A DNA stretch of 64,000 nt from Hexactinellida sp. DTS-2022 (Eukaryota > Porifera > Hexactinellida), in the NCBI GenBank assembly GCA_028753945.1, contig JAPNXP010000018.1, positions 1,364,001-1,428,000 of the forward strand. Direction: 5' to 3'. Numbering within the stretch: the first letter of the stretch is position 1; every line of letters starts with the position of its first letter. Shown one piece after another: positions 21,735 through 33,000 of the stretch. Both the position numbers and the translations under genes were made by a program. The notes below the pieces were generated by a model, which saw only the letters and a list, made by a program, of their open reading frames with translations, made no database searches and was not told where the DNA came from.

Positions 21735-21790
21735 CCTAATATTTTTCAGTGCCCCCCCAGAGCTGGAATCCTGGCACCGCCACTTGAAGT
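21735..21790. repeat. Terminus of a hAT-like element
   Basis: Reversed, the segment ends in GTGGCGGTGCCAGGATTCCA, near-identical in form to the start of the hAT-like insertion at 27617 (CAGTGGCGGCGCCAGG). Its other end is not found; copy A of the TAGGGCTG family appears to have inserted just next to or inside it. Confidence 0.4.
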
Positions 21791-22325
21791 TGGGTAATTC
21801 TTGAAAAATCAACAATTATTGAGAATTTAACAATTCATGAATTAGTCACCCTAGATTCATATTACGTAATTCTAAAAGAGATAGAGGAATTGTCTATCAA
21901 CGATTAACTAAATTTCCATGTTTGTCTTGAATAGGCTACTTATTCATTTTTCAAATCATTTTAAACACTTGAGTCTAAAATCTTTAAATCATAATTATTC
22001 AAGAAATAGTCCTAGAATAAATAATTTGGAAATATTTCAATTTGAAATCTCAAATTATTTAATTTGATTTGAATTAAGTAAATAGAAAAGGATTTATATA
22101 CAATCCTGAAATTTCCTACAATGATAATCTGAACATCCCATGATAAGTCATTAAAATATTGTGCCTTCTGTTCCAAAAACAAGTTAAATCAAAAAATAGA
22201 AATCAAATGCAGCTTTTAAGCAAGGGGAATAAAGCTTCTTAACTACATTAGTATTTACAAAATTTAACAGGAGTATTAACACAAACTAAGAAAGGGAGCT
22301 CAACTATTTCTCAATAGGAGTCATA

Positions 22326-24590
22326 TCAATCATCCAACAGTGTAGAATCTGAGACAGACAACAACCCAGTGACTTGCTCGAATGTGGGTCGAAGCTCTTG
22401 ATTTGGTTCCCAAAACTGTAGCAAAACAGACCAAATACCTGCTGGGCATTCATTCGGTCGATCCATTACTTCTGAATTCACAAGTGCCTCCACCACTCGA
22501 TCATTGCTATAATCAAACCAAGGCTTCTCCCCCAGAGTCCAAATCTCATACAGTGTCATCCCAAATGACCACACATCAGATTTCTCTGAGTATCGCTGGT
22601 AAAATAATGCTTCTGGTGAAGTCCATTTCAGAGGAACCTTTCCCCCTTTCGATGTGTAATAGTCCCCTTCCTCTCTCAGCTGGCGGGACATTCCGAAATC
22701 AGAGATCCGACAAGTGAGGTCGTTAGCTACCAGCACATTTCGAGCAGCTAGGTCTCTATGGATGAAGTTCTTAGAGGAGAGATAGGTCATGCCGGATGCA
22801 ATTTGTCGGGAGAACTCCAGGAGAAGAGACTGTATTTGAGAGCGTTGGAGGGAGCAACTGCGGATGGTAAACACAAACTTACGAAGTTCTGAGTGCATCA
22901 ACTCGGTCACAATCATGAATGGCTCTGTACGGCTAACTATTCCGAGGAGACGTAGGACATTAGGATGAGAGAACTGTCCCATGATGGCAGCCTCCTGGAT
23001 GAAGGCTATCTGTAGCTCTGTGGTAGATTGGCTGTGTAGTGTCTTTACAGCTACAAGGAGAGTATCCTTCTGAATGAAGGGGTTAGACTGACCTCCTGAA
23101 GTGTGCCATAGAGCCTTGTAGACCTGTCCAAACTGTCCGGATCCTATCTTATCTTGTAGCTCGACTGCACTCCTGTCTATCTCACGGAATTTCTTCTCCG
23201 ACATTTGATCGAAGAGAAGACACAGCTCCTTTGGAGGCTCCCAGTAGATATCTTCTTGGTTGAAGTATGTACTGGATGTTTGAATCTCTACTGCTGAAGG
23301 GTTACATACAGCTGTATCCAAACTGGCATACACAACCTCAGTTGTTAACGGTCTCATGTCACTTCTAGGAACCACCATAGAACTTCCAGTGTAAGGAAAC
23401 TGACTTACTTCTTCATACGTTTGGTATAAATCATGGTTGGTATTCGAGAAGATACCTAAAGTCTCCCTATAACCTAGGTTACTATTCAAAGTATCTTCCA
23501 ATACTGTACTATTAGAAACCGCGCCAGAAGCCGTCTCCATAACACGTAAAACGAGAGGGCTGTTAAATTGTGCACTATTCACAGCGATTTTAGAATTAAG
23601 GGCCGGGTTCTGAGTGGAATTAATGCTTAGCTGGATCTCTTCATAGGTACAAGAATCTAATTGAACTTTAGGCTCGACAGAGCTCAGGCAGTTCAAGGCT
23701 CGTGGGTTCTGATAGAAAATTCCCTGTGTTGAGTTAGCTTTCTTTTTGCGATATCGAGATATAGATAGAAATAGCAGAAGAATCACAAGAGATGCCTTTA
23801 TTATAAAAATTATAATAACAACTGCAGACGCTGCGACGTGAATTGGAAAAGCTTCGATTTTAGACTTTGTGGGTGGGATATGTTCACAAGTTTCTCCGGC
23901 GTATCCTGCTACACATACACATACCCCACTGATACAAGTTTCTCTGTTCTGGCAAGAAGGATCGCATAGCTCATTCTCACAATAATCACCGTAGAAAGAA
24001 GTAGGGCAATCACAGGTTCCATTCGAGAGACAGGTACCTCCGTTCTGGCAAGAAGGATCGCATTGCTTATTCTCACAATAATCACCGTAGAAAGAAGTAG
24101 AGCAATCACAGGTTCCATTCGAGAGACAGGTACCTCCGTTCTGACACTCATTCATACATTCACATTTATTATCAGAATTGCAAACACTAGTGTTAGGACA
24201 TGGGTATGTGTCTGAACATAACTGACATTCTAGACGTCTAACCCTGCGGCACATCTCTTCAGTTCTGCTATAGTTACATTGAGCTAGATTTAATTCAGTT
24301 CCCTCACATGAAATTATGATACCGAGTTGTAAGTTGTTAAGAGGATTCCCATTAGATACAACACCTGGATAACCTGAACTACGACAAGCAACAATTGATT
24401 CGTTCTCGTCCCAGTCATTAAAGCATGCATTCCTATTTTCAAGGCTATCATTTTCATCGAGAACACAAACTCTAACTCTCCCATTATCTTCTGGTGTCCT
24501 AATGTTGCCTAAATCTTTTATTGTATTACATGTTTGAGGGCACGCAGATTTAAAGATAACACAAATAAGTAGCAATTTCAAGACAAACAT
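22326..24590 (-). CDS. Receptor tyrosine kinase B (SRCR-like, EGF, TK)
   Basis: Single exon, 754 residues. Signal peptide 1-19, SRCR-like region about 36-122, EGF-like repeats about 146-235 (fewer than gene A), transmembrane helix about 250-276, kinase about 478-745. GSGQFG 483-488, lysine K516, HRDLAARN from 611 and DFG 631-633 are intact. The transmembrane helix carries a lysine (K265 in FIIKASLVILL) where gene A has leucine, unusual for a lone membrane helix. In the C-lobe the usual QCWEPN reads QFWEPN. The tail ends STLLDD, which serves as the reference frame for the shifted tail of gene A. Roughly the last 330 residues are almost the same as in A and C, while the region just inside the membrane has diverged. 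Confidence 0.9.
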   Translation of the reverse strand: MFVLKLLLICVIFKSACPQTCNTIKDLGNIRTPEDNGRVRVCVLDENDSLENRNACFNDWDENESIVACRSSGYPGVVSNGNPLNNLQLGIIISCEGTELNLAQCNYSRTEEMCRRVRRLECQLCSDTYPCPNTSVCNSDNKCECMNECQNGGTCLSNGTCDCSTSFYGDYCENKQCDPSCQNGGTCLSNGTCDCPTSFYGDYCENELCDPSCQNRETCISGVCVCVAGYAGETCEHIPPTKSKIEAFPIHVAASAVVIIIFIIKASLVILLLFLSISRYRKKKANSTQGIFYQNPRALNCLSSVEPKVQLDSCTYEEIQLSINSTQNPALNSKIAVNSAQFNSPLVLRVMETASGAVSNSTVLEDTLNSNLGYRETLGIFSNTNHDLYQTYEEVSQFPYTGSSMVVPRSDMRPLTTEVVYASLDTAVCNPSAVEIQTSSTYFNQEDIYWEPPKELCLLFDQMSEKKFREIDRSAVELQDKIGSGQFGQVYKALWHTSGGQSNPFIQKDTLLVAVKTLHSQSTTELQIAFIQEAAIMGQFSHPNVLRLLGIVSRTEPFMIVTELMHSELRKFVFTIRSCSLQRSQIQSLLLEFSRQIASGMTYLSSKNFIHRDLAARNVLVANDLTCRISDFGMSRQLREEGDYYTSKGGKVPLKWTSPEALFYQRYSEKSDVWSFGMTLYEIWTLGEKPWFDYSNDRVVEALVNSEVMDRPNECPAGIWSVLLQFWEPNQELRPTFEQVTGLLSVSDSTLLDD

Positions 24591-24636
24591 AGAGACTCAA
24601 TTAATTGTTGATAACCAAAGTTCAGTTCTTCTATCT

Positions 24637-24643
24637 CTTTATA
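24637..24643 (-). promoter_or_regulatory. TATA box of RTK gene B
   Basis: TATAAAGAGATAG on the minus strand, about 50 bp before the ATG, matching the gene A and C promoters. Confidence 0.6.
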
Positions 24644-25268
24644 ATAACATGAATTAAAATATACGTACGTATTGAAAGCATTCTTAGTGTAATACATTTT
24701 CATATTAATTATACGTATGGGAACTAGTGCATATTGATTACAAATAGCTGACAGACCTTTTGTATTCTAACGAGCTACTGTCTCGCTTCTTTCAATAGCA
24801 AATCACAACATTAAATATTAATATTATTAAAAAAAAAATTGAATTCGTAATCAGCATAGTACTTGTTTACCTTATCTAACATTTGGAACCCTCTATGACT
24901 CTCATTCTCTGCTGTATGTCACAAGTTGGGTTTTCAATCCCGGACCATCATTTCCAATCCCGGGATTCACTTTAATACATATATTTTAACATCATTAGCT
25001 AATTTCGTCATGATATATAGAATAAGTACAATTCAAAAATCAATAACTGATAAAATGTAATCTATTATCTCATTGTTGCCAATGCTTATTCCTTAACAAG
25101 CAAGGATTTTCGAGAGTACTGTCGCTTAACCTAAGTATAAATTTATTACATAAGTAGGCGGATGATGTAAACACGCTCAGATTCTAGAGAATTAGAATTA
25201 GGAGGAATTGCAAGGAGCATCTTGTAATAATATTATATGCTCATTTCCCTATCTGTTAAGTACTGATA

Positions 25269-25382
25269 CAGTAGAACCTGTCTAATCAGACAGTTGGGGT
25301 AGGAAAAAATTTAGGAATACCAAATTGTCAGATTTTGCAGGCTCTAACAATAGTCCGACTCTCATTGGAATTAGGAAAGTGT
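25269..25382. repeat. 5' fragment of pogo/Tigger-like MITE
   Basis: CAGTAGAACCTGTCTAATCA and following sequence match 7871-7960; the right end is missing. Confidence 0.6.
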
Positions 25383-25499
25383 TGTTGTCAAATAATTTGT
25401 CATGCTTTAAAATTTAATGTACGATTACTACATCCACTCAGACATGGCTTTTACTTAAAAACAGAAACATAGCTTAGCTTAAACACAGGAGAAACAAAC

Positions 25500-26180
25500 T
25501 TCTATAAATCATCTGGAGATTAAGGAGGCTTTCTTCGGCCTTCAACTGTTTGCCATTCCAAACACACACGTATGGACAACAAAATCAGCAGTGGCATACG
25601 TGAACAAGAAAGGCGGTACCATATCACATCAACTGTGTCAGTTGCAGGGGCGCCGAGAGGTTTTAAATTCAGTTGACACTTCTACTTTGAGAGTTGAGAC
25701 TGGTGATTCCAGAAACAAATATTAGTGACAGTGGAACACCTCGCAAAGAAGGACAATACCATAGCAGATGCTATCCCATACAGCGGAGCACGACGGGAGC
25801 GAGTGGAATACAATCCAATTATATTTCGGGTGTGATTCGTAAACTATCCATCACTCCCAGTATAGACCTCTTTGCAAGCCGATTGAGACATCAGTTGCCA
25901 ATATAGTGAGCTGAATGCTTTCACTCTGAACTGGGAAGAGATACAGCGACCTTACATGTTTCTTCCATTCATTATGATCGGCAGAACATTGACGAAAGTA
26001 GCCCAGGATCTAGTGGTAAAAGCACTAATAATTGTACCCTTCTGGCCAAGTCAACCATGGTGGCCGACACTTTTGAACCTGTTAGTAGCTCACCCTCTAC
26101 TTCTGCCCAGTTCCCAGGGATTCTAAAATCCCCAAGGCGAGCTTCACCCACAAACACTGATCAACAGACTCAAACTTCTA
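25500..26180 (+). mobile_element. DIRS-type retrotransposon fragment (RNase H region)
   Basis: Translations in changing frames give characteristic pieces: AVAYVNKKGGTISHQLCQL (25590-25645), then IRKLSITPSIDLFASRLRHQ (25845-25895), then NAFTLNWEEIQRPYMFLPF, LTKVAQDLVVKALIIVPFWP and QPWWPTLLNLLVAHPLLLP (to about 26105). The DLFASR and WPxQPWWP signatures are typical of the RNase H and adjoining region of DIRS-like, tyrosine-recombinase retrotransposons. A foreign stretch beginning CAGGGGCGCCGAGAG at 25646 interrupts it. It is a dead fragment joined directly to the RTK pseudogene downstream. Confidence 0.75.
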
Positions 26181-26191
26181 GCATACCAAGT

Positions 26192-26285
26192 GGTCAGGTC
26201 AATAGCCTGACTACTCTTACGTCAATAGTTAGGCCGGTCAAGCCATGGCCTGACCACTTTATAACTGCTTCCACCGGCCCTGCTA
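26192..26285. repeat. Short element shared with 41478-41593
   Basis: GTGGTCAGGTCAATAGCCTG ... GTTAGGCCGGTCAAGCCATG ... CCACCGGCCC matches the complete copy at 41478-41593, lacking its left terminus. It forms the exact joint between the DIRS fragment and the RTK pseudogene. Confidence 0.65.
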
Positions 26286-28150
26286 GTATTTGTAATTCTG
26301 ATACAAAATGTGAATGCATTAAGGAGTGTCAGAATGGAGGTTACTATCAAGCTGACAGCTGTATCTGTCCTAGTGGATTCCATGGGGACACCTGTGAGTT
26401 GTGTGCTGAATGTCCTGTCTCTCGAATGGAACCATGAGTGTCCTACTCCTTTCTATGGTGATTATTGTGAGAATAAGTAATGTGGTCTTTCTTGCCAAAA
26501 CAACTGAATTTATATCAGGCGTGTAATAGGTTACACTTAAAAGAATATTCCTCCCACAAAAATAGTTCCATTCTGTAATATTCCAATTCTCTACGCAGCA
26601 CCTGATGTTGCTATGATAATAATTCTAATATTGGAATTTGGTGAAATTATTCTGCTGTTATAATTCTATCTCGATATCGCAGAACAAAGCTAAGCTGACT
26701 CAACACTCCCTAATGCACATTGTTCAGTACATTTTCTACCAGAACCCATGAAACTTGGATTTTCAAAGTGACATGAGACCGTTCTGAGGTTGTGTATGCC
26801 AGTTTGGATACAGCTGTATCTAACCCTTCAGCAGAAGAGATTCAAACATCCAGTACATACTTCAACCAAGAAGATATCTACTGGGAGCCTCCAAAGGAGC
26901 TGTGTCTTCTCTTCGACCAAATGTCAGAGAAGAGATTCCGTAAGATAGACAGGAGTGCAGTCGAGCTACAAGATAAGATAGGCTCCGGACAGTTTGGACA
27001 GGTCTACAAGGCTCTATGGCACACTTCAGGAGGTCAGTCTAACCCCTTCATTCAGAAGGATACTCTCCCTGTAGCTGTGAAGACCCTACACAGCCAATCT
27101 ACCACAGAGCTACAGATAGCCTTCATCCAGGAAGCTGCCATCATGGGACAGTTCTCTCATCCTAATGTCCTACGTCTCCTCGGAATAGTTAGTCGTACAG
27201 AGCCATTCATGATTGTGACCGAGTTGATGCACGCAGAACTTCGTAAGTTTGTGTTTACCATCCGCAGTTGCTCCCTCCAACGCTCTCAAATACTGTCTCT
27301 TCTCCTGGAGTTCCCCCGACAAATAGCATCCGGCATGACCTATCTCTCCTCTAAGAACTTCATCCATAGAGACCTAGCTGCTCGAAATGTGCTGGTAGCT
27401 AACGACCTCACTTGTCGAATCTCTGATTTCGGAATGTCCCGCCAGCTGAGAGAGGAAGGGGACTATTTTTTAGACTACTATTACACATCGAAAGGGGGAA
27501 AGGTTCCGCTGAAATGGACTTCACCAGAAGCAGTATTTTACCAGTGATACTCAGAGAAATCTGATGTGTGGTAATTTGGGATGACATTATATGAGATTTG
27601 GACTCTGGGGAAGAAGCAGTGGCGGCGCCAGGGGGGAGCCCCCACGGGAAAATGGTGCCCCCCCGCCAGGGGGGGCACACTTTTGAAAGATTCTTTGGAA
27701 AAAAATATTCTCAGATATTTTTAGCGAAATATGAACAATATTGAACATGAACAACAAGATTCATCAGAGTCTTCAAAGATGAATGCCCAATCAATGTTAA
27801 GTGTTAAATGCTAACAGTGTTATTAGACAAGTTTTGAATGCGAACGGCTTGCGATTCTTGGAGTTTTGGGCAAATTGGGATTAGTTTTCTTTACTTTACT
27901 GGGCAAATATGTGGATTCTCGAGTCTCGACGGCAACTATGAATACCTGCTTTTTTTTCTAAAAAGGTGTGCCCCCCTGGGTTCAGGTTTGCCCATTTGGT
28001 GCCCCCCAGCGGCAGCGCCCTGGCGCCGTAGCTGGGAAGAAGCCTTGGTATGATTATAGCAATGATCGAGTGGTGGAGGCACTTGGTAATTCAGAAGTAA
28101 TGGATCGACTGAATGAATGTCCTGCAGGTATTTGGTCTGTTATGGTACAG
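26286..28150 (+). pseudogene. RTK pseudogene (paralogue of A-C), plus strand
   Basis: Starts abruptly in EGF-like sequence (CECIKECQNGG, CPSGFHGDTCELC), without signal peptide or SRCR. Frame changes follow near 26430, then degraded membrane and juxtamembrane parts, then a long open kinase stretch (26792-27547) with GSGQFGQVYK, VAVK, HRDLAARN and DFG. The activation loop carries a 15-base insertion (GDYFLDYYYTSKGG against GDYYTSKGG). In-frame stops occur at 27545 and 27572. A 418-bp hAT-like element splits the codons after WTLG at 27617-28034. The copy resumes KKPWYDYSNDRV and ends at about 28150 after MVQC, losing the C-terminal 30 or so residues. It is clearly a recent, non-functional copy. 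Confidence 0.9.
27617..28034. mobile_element. Non-autonomous hAT-like element in the RTK pseudogene
   Basis: The left end CAGTGGCGGCGCCAGGG and the right end, reversed, CAGCTACGGCGCCAGGG are inverted, and both borders carry the 8-bp direct repeat GGAAGAAG (27609-27616 and 28035-28042). Removing the insert and one repeat restores the paralogues' codons at LGKKPW. GGGGGGCACC-type runs lie near both ends. There is no transposase frame. Confidence 0.88.
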
Positions 28151-28610
28151 TGTACCCTACCTTGAGTTTATGCATTTATTGCTTATTGTTATCTCATTCT
28201 GCTGCATTTTCTTGGTATGCACTTAATTGTTTCTTTTTGTTTGTACCATTTACTACTTTCTGATAATTTATTCAGCTCTTTCGTACGCTTTCTGATTTAT
28301 AATTTCTTTCTATCAACCAATGAGAAAGCACAATTATTGATTTTGTTTGCGATTGGCTTGAAACCAATTCACTGAAAGGGTTCTCAACGAGTTTACAGTT
28401 GCAATTTTCGAAATAGTTAATCATCTGCATGTCTGAAGAAACAATTATTTGGCCACATAATTGATATTAAAGATAACTATCGCTTTGCAACAGTTTGTTA
28501 ATATTATAATACTTTATAGCATAGCATAGCTAATCCTTATATGAACTTACTAGAAGTACGTACTATAAAATCACATATGCTGTTTGTTTGTTTGTTTGGT
28601 TGCTTGTGTT
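28151..28610. other. Intergenic DNA after the RTK pseudogene
   Basis: AT-rich with no gene recognised; a TTTG run at 28580-28600 abuts the next transposon. Confidence 0.35.
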
Positions 28611-29045
28611 TAGTGTTTGCAATCCCGGGGTTATTTTTCCAATCCCGGGATTCGGGATTGACCCGATACTCAATCCCGGGATTAAACATTTCACGTAATA
28701 TAGTATGGATAAGCTAGTATAATGAAATCAACTTTTAAGTACCATAACTTAATAGATCTAAATGTTACTTTAATGCTGTATAATGAGTGTAATAGTGATA
28801 AAAGTGTAAATAATGAAAGAGAATAATTAGTAGTAAACACCTGGAATCATATATGATAATTCTTGTTGGCATCGTGTTTAAGTTCACGCATCTAATTATT
28901 AAATCAAAGGATTTGCATTAATGGAACGTGGTTAGCACTTAACAACAACAAATTGATCAGGATTCCTAGTACTTTATTGAATCCCGGGATACAATTCCGG
29001 GAGAAAATGTATACGGATCCCGGGATCCCGGGATTGCAAACCCTA
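28611..29045. mobile_element. Non-autonomous hAT-like element (CCCGGG-rich)
   Basis: Ends TAGTGTTTGCAATCCCGGGG and, reversed, TAGGGTTTGCAATCCCGGGA, with a perfect 8-bp duplication CTTGTGTT at 28603-28610 and 29046-29053. AATCCCGGGATT units cluster at both ends. Related CCCGGGATT words occur at 24930-24965. No transposase frame. Confidence 0.88.
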
Positions 29046-29317
29046 CTTGTGTTTGCAAAAATTAATTGGGAAGAGAGAGGAACACGGTCTAGAGAGCTGA
29101 TATTTAGCAAATAGCTGTATATGGTCATAGATACGATGCCTCAAGGGTACATTGGTTTATAAGCGATTAATTGGGGAATTTTGAGCTAAATACCTAAACT
29201 TGTTGTAGGGTGTCAAAAGAAACCCAAGTATGCAAAAATCAGATTTGGAAACCGTCCAGTCACTTTAATCAACTCGGATACACAGAGATACATATGTAAA
29301 CGAGCCCTTCGGTCTCG

Positions 29318-29378
29318 GTCGCTTTGCGACGGATTGGTGCGACGCACCTCAAGTTAACGGCAGCTATGCAATGCTGCC
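29318..29378. other. Three adjacent hairpins, GC-rich
   Basis: GTCGC-TTT-GCGAC (29318-29330), GGTGCG-A-CGCACC (29336-29348) and GGCAGC...GCTGCC (29359-29378) lie side by side in otherwise AT-rich DNA. No known RNA family is recognised. It could be a structured repeat or part of a mobile element. Confidence 0.4.
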
Positions 29379-29492
29379 TTACTCCTCAGCCTTTCTACTA
29401 TGTAGCATGTTATATAGTATATCCCTTTTTACCATTTCCCAAAGTTTTAAGTTGTTTAACAATAATACCCGTTGAAAGCTGGCTTCTAGGTT

Positions 29493-29682
29493 CATTTTGA
29501 ATTTTCGTTAATTAGTTTATACTTTATACCTATTTTTGTAAACAACAAAAGCAAATATTTCATATTATAAATTTCTAAATGCGAAATTCGAAATCAGCAT
29601 ACTTGCTTACCTATTATAACATTTGGAACTTAATCTCTATTTCAATTATAAATGCGGTTTATATTCCCCCATCACAGAGATG
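29493..29682. repeat. Dispersed repeat, second copy
   Basis: Matches 11927-12110 in the same orientation, with about four of five bases the same by eye. Confidence 0.6.
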
Positions 29683-30054
29683 TAGCGGTCTGGAAATTTC
29701 ATGGACCGACCTTAAGAACTGTTTCTCTGTACTTTTTCTTATTATGTTGGACTTATCATTTTTGGACTTATTATTGTACTTTAAAAAAATACTTTTTAAG
29801 TATTTGATGTCACTAAGCCTTTTCAGGCAGTTATTCTTTTTTTTTTGCACTAAATTATTATTATTATTGTTGGCCGCAAAGCGGCATTCTCTCAATCTAA
29901 CAATTCTAAATATTGACCAAAAAACAAGTTAATTCAAAAATATAAATAAATTGCAACATTAGAGAAAGGAGAATAAAGTAACTTAACTAACATTAGTATT
30001 TACAAAGGACAACAGGATTAATACAAGTACTACAAACTAAGAAATGGGTATCAA

Positions 30055-33000
30055 CTACTTCTCAACATGAGCTAGTTCATCCAACAGTGTAGAATCTGAG
30101 ACAGACAAGAACTCAGCGACTTGCTCGAATGTGGGTCGAAGCTCTTGATTTGGTTCCCAACACTGTAGCAAAAGAGACCAAATCCCTGCAGGGCATTCAT
30201 TCGGTCGATCCATTACTTCTGAATTCACAAGTGCCTCCACCACTCGATCATTGCTATAATCAAACCAAGGCTTCTCCCCCAGAGTCCAAATCTCATACAG
30301 TGTCATCCCAAATGACCACACATCAGATTTCTCTGAGTATCGCTGGTAAAATACTGCTTCTGGTGAAGTCCATTTCAGAGGAACCTTTCCCCCTTTCGAT
30401 GTGTAATAGTCCCCTTCCTCTCTCAGCTGGCGGGACATTCCGAAATCAGAGATCCGACAAGTGAGGTCGTTAGCTACCAGCACATTTCGAGCAGCTAGGT
30501 CTCTATGGATGAAGTTCTTAGAGGAGAGATAGGTCATGCCGGATGCTATTTGTCGGGAGAACTCCAGGAGAAGAGACTGTATTTGAGAGCGTTGGAGGGA
30601 GCAACTGCGGATGGTGAACACAAACTTACGAAGTTCTGCGTGCATTAACTCGGTCACAATCATGAATGGCTCTGTACGGCTAACTATTCCGAGGAGACGT
30701 AGGACATTAGGATGAGAGAACTGACCCATGATGGCAGCTTCCTGGATGAAGGCTATCTGTAGCTCTGTGGTAGATTGGCTGTGTAGTGTCTTCACAGCTA
30801 CAGGGAGAGTATCCTTCTGAATGAAGGGGTTAGACTGAGCTCCTGAAGTGTGCCATAGAGCCTTGTAGACCTGTCCAAACTGTCCGGAGCCTATCTTATC
30901 TTGTAGCTCGACTGCACTCATGTCTATCTCACGGAATCTCTTCTCCGACATTTGGTCGAAGAGAAGACACAGCTCCTTTGGAGGCTCCCAGTAGATATCT
31001 TCTTGGTTGAAGTATGTACTGGATGTTTGAATCTCTTCTGCTGAAGGGTTAGATATAGCTGTATCCAAACTGGTGTACACAACTTCAGTCGTCAACGGTC
31101 TCATGTCACTTCTAGGAACCACCATAGAACTTTCAGTGTAAGGACACTGACTTGCTTCTTCGTACGTTTGGTATAAATCATTGTTAATATTCAAGGGGAT
31201 TCCAAACTCCCCATACGCTGAATTTTCAAATGAAGTTGATTCCATTATTGCATAATTGAAACATGGTGCATTAGTAGGTGATTGTATGACACATGAGAAG
31301 AGAGGATTGTCGAATGGTGTGTTGTTGACAAGGGTGTTGTTAATGGAATATGGATTCGCAGTGGCATTTCGGCTCTGTTGGATGTCTTCATAAATACAAT
31401 TGATATCAATGTTAAAATCTTGAGGACTCTGTGCACGAGCGAGTGCAGAATTGACTTTGTTCCTTCGATATCGAGATAGAAGTAGAATTAGCAGAATTAT
31501 TACAAGAAATGTAACTATCAAAAATATTACTATAACTACTGCAGATGCTGCGTAGCGAATTGAAGAAGAGGCGAGTTCTCCCGAGTCAGAGGGATCAATA
31601 TTTGTGGTAGAAGTAGCAGAGTTAGATGATTTCGTGCTGTATTGTTTCACAGATTGTGTTTGTTGAGATTTCGATGCTATTACTCCCGTACTTTTAGTAT
31701 ATGTAGCAGATACATTCGGAACATTGTTATACTCTTCACAGTTGATTCCACTGTAATTAAATGGACATTCACAACTACCTTTATTACAGATCTGTTTATA
31801 TGAACACTCTGGTTGACAAATTATATTATTTTCACAAGTTTTTCCGGTATAGCCTGGAGGACAGATACATGATTTTTCTGATAAAATACAAGTAGCACCA
31901 TTAAGACACTGCGGACAGTATTCACAATCTCCTCCGTAAAATTTAGCAATACATTCACACACCCCATTGATACAAGTTCCGTTGTTCTGGCAAGAAGGAT
32001 CGCATAACGTATTTTCACAATAACCACCGTAGAAAGGAGTAGAGCAATCACAGGTTCCGTTCGAGAGACAGGTACCTCCGTTCTGGCAAGAAGGATCGCA
32101 TAACGTATTTTCACAATAACCACCGTAGAAAGGAGTAGAGCAATCACAGGTTCCGTTCGAGAGACAGGTACCTCCGTTCTGGCAAGAAGGATCGCATAAC
32201 GTATTTACACAATAACCACCGTAGAAAGGAGTAGAGCAATCACAGGTTCCGTTCGAGAGACAGGTACCTCCGTTCTGGCAAGAAGGATCGCATAACGTAT
32301 TTTCACAATAACCACCGTAGAAAGGAGTAGAGCAATCACAGGTTCCATTCGAGAGACAGGTACCTCCGTTCTGGCAAGAAGGATCGCATAACGTATTTTC
32401 ACAATAACCCCCGTAGAATGGAGTAGAGCAATCACAGGTTCCATTCGAGAGACAGGTACCTCCGTTCTGGCAAGAAGGATCGCATAACGTATTCTCACAA
32501 TAACCACCGTAGAAAGGAGTAGAGCAATCACAGGTTCCGTTCGAGAGACAGGTACCTCCGTTCTGGCAAGAAGGATCGCATAACGTATTCTCACAATAAC
32601 CACCGTAGAAAGGAGTAGAGCAATCACAGGTTCCGTTCGAGAGACAGGTACCTCCGTTCTGGCAAGAAGGATCGCATAACGTATTCTCACAATAACCACC
32701 GTAGAAAGGAGTAGAGCAATCACAGGTTCCGTTCGAGAGACAGGTACCTCCGTTCTGGCAAGAAGGATCACATAACGTATTCTCACAATAACCACCGTAG
32801 AAAGGAGTAGAGCAATCACAGGTTCCGTTCGAGAGACAGGTACCTCCGTTCTGGCAAGAAGGATCACATAACGTATTCTCACAATAATCACCGTAGAAAG
32901 GAGTAGAGCAATCACAGGTTCCGTTCGACAGACAGCTACCTTCGTTCTGACATTTAGCACATAACTCACACATATCTCCATGAAATCCACTAGGACAGAT

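Noticed and set aside
31990..32950. Regular repeat that could be mistaken for a CRISPR array
   Set aside because: The units are in-frame EGF modules with no variable spacers, in a eukaryotic gene.
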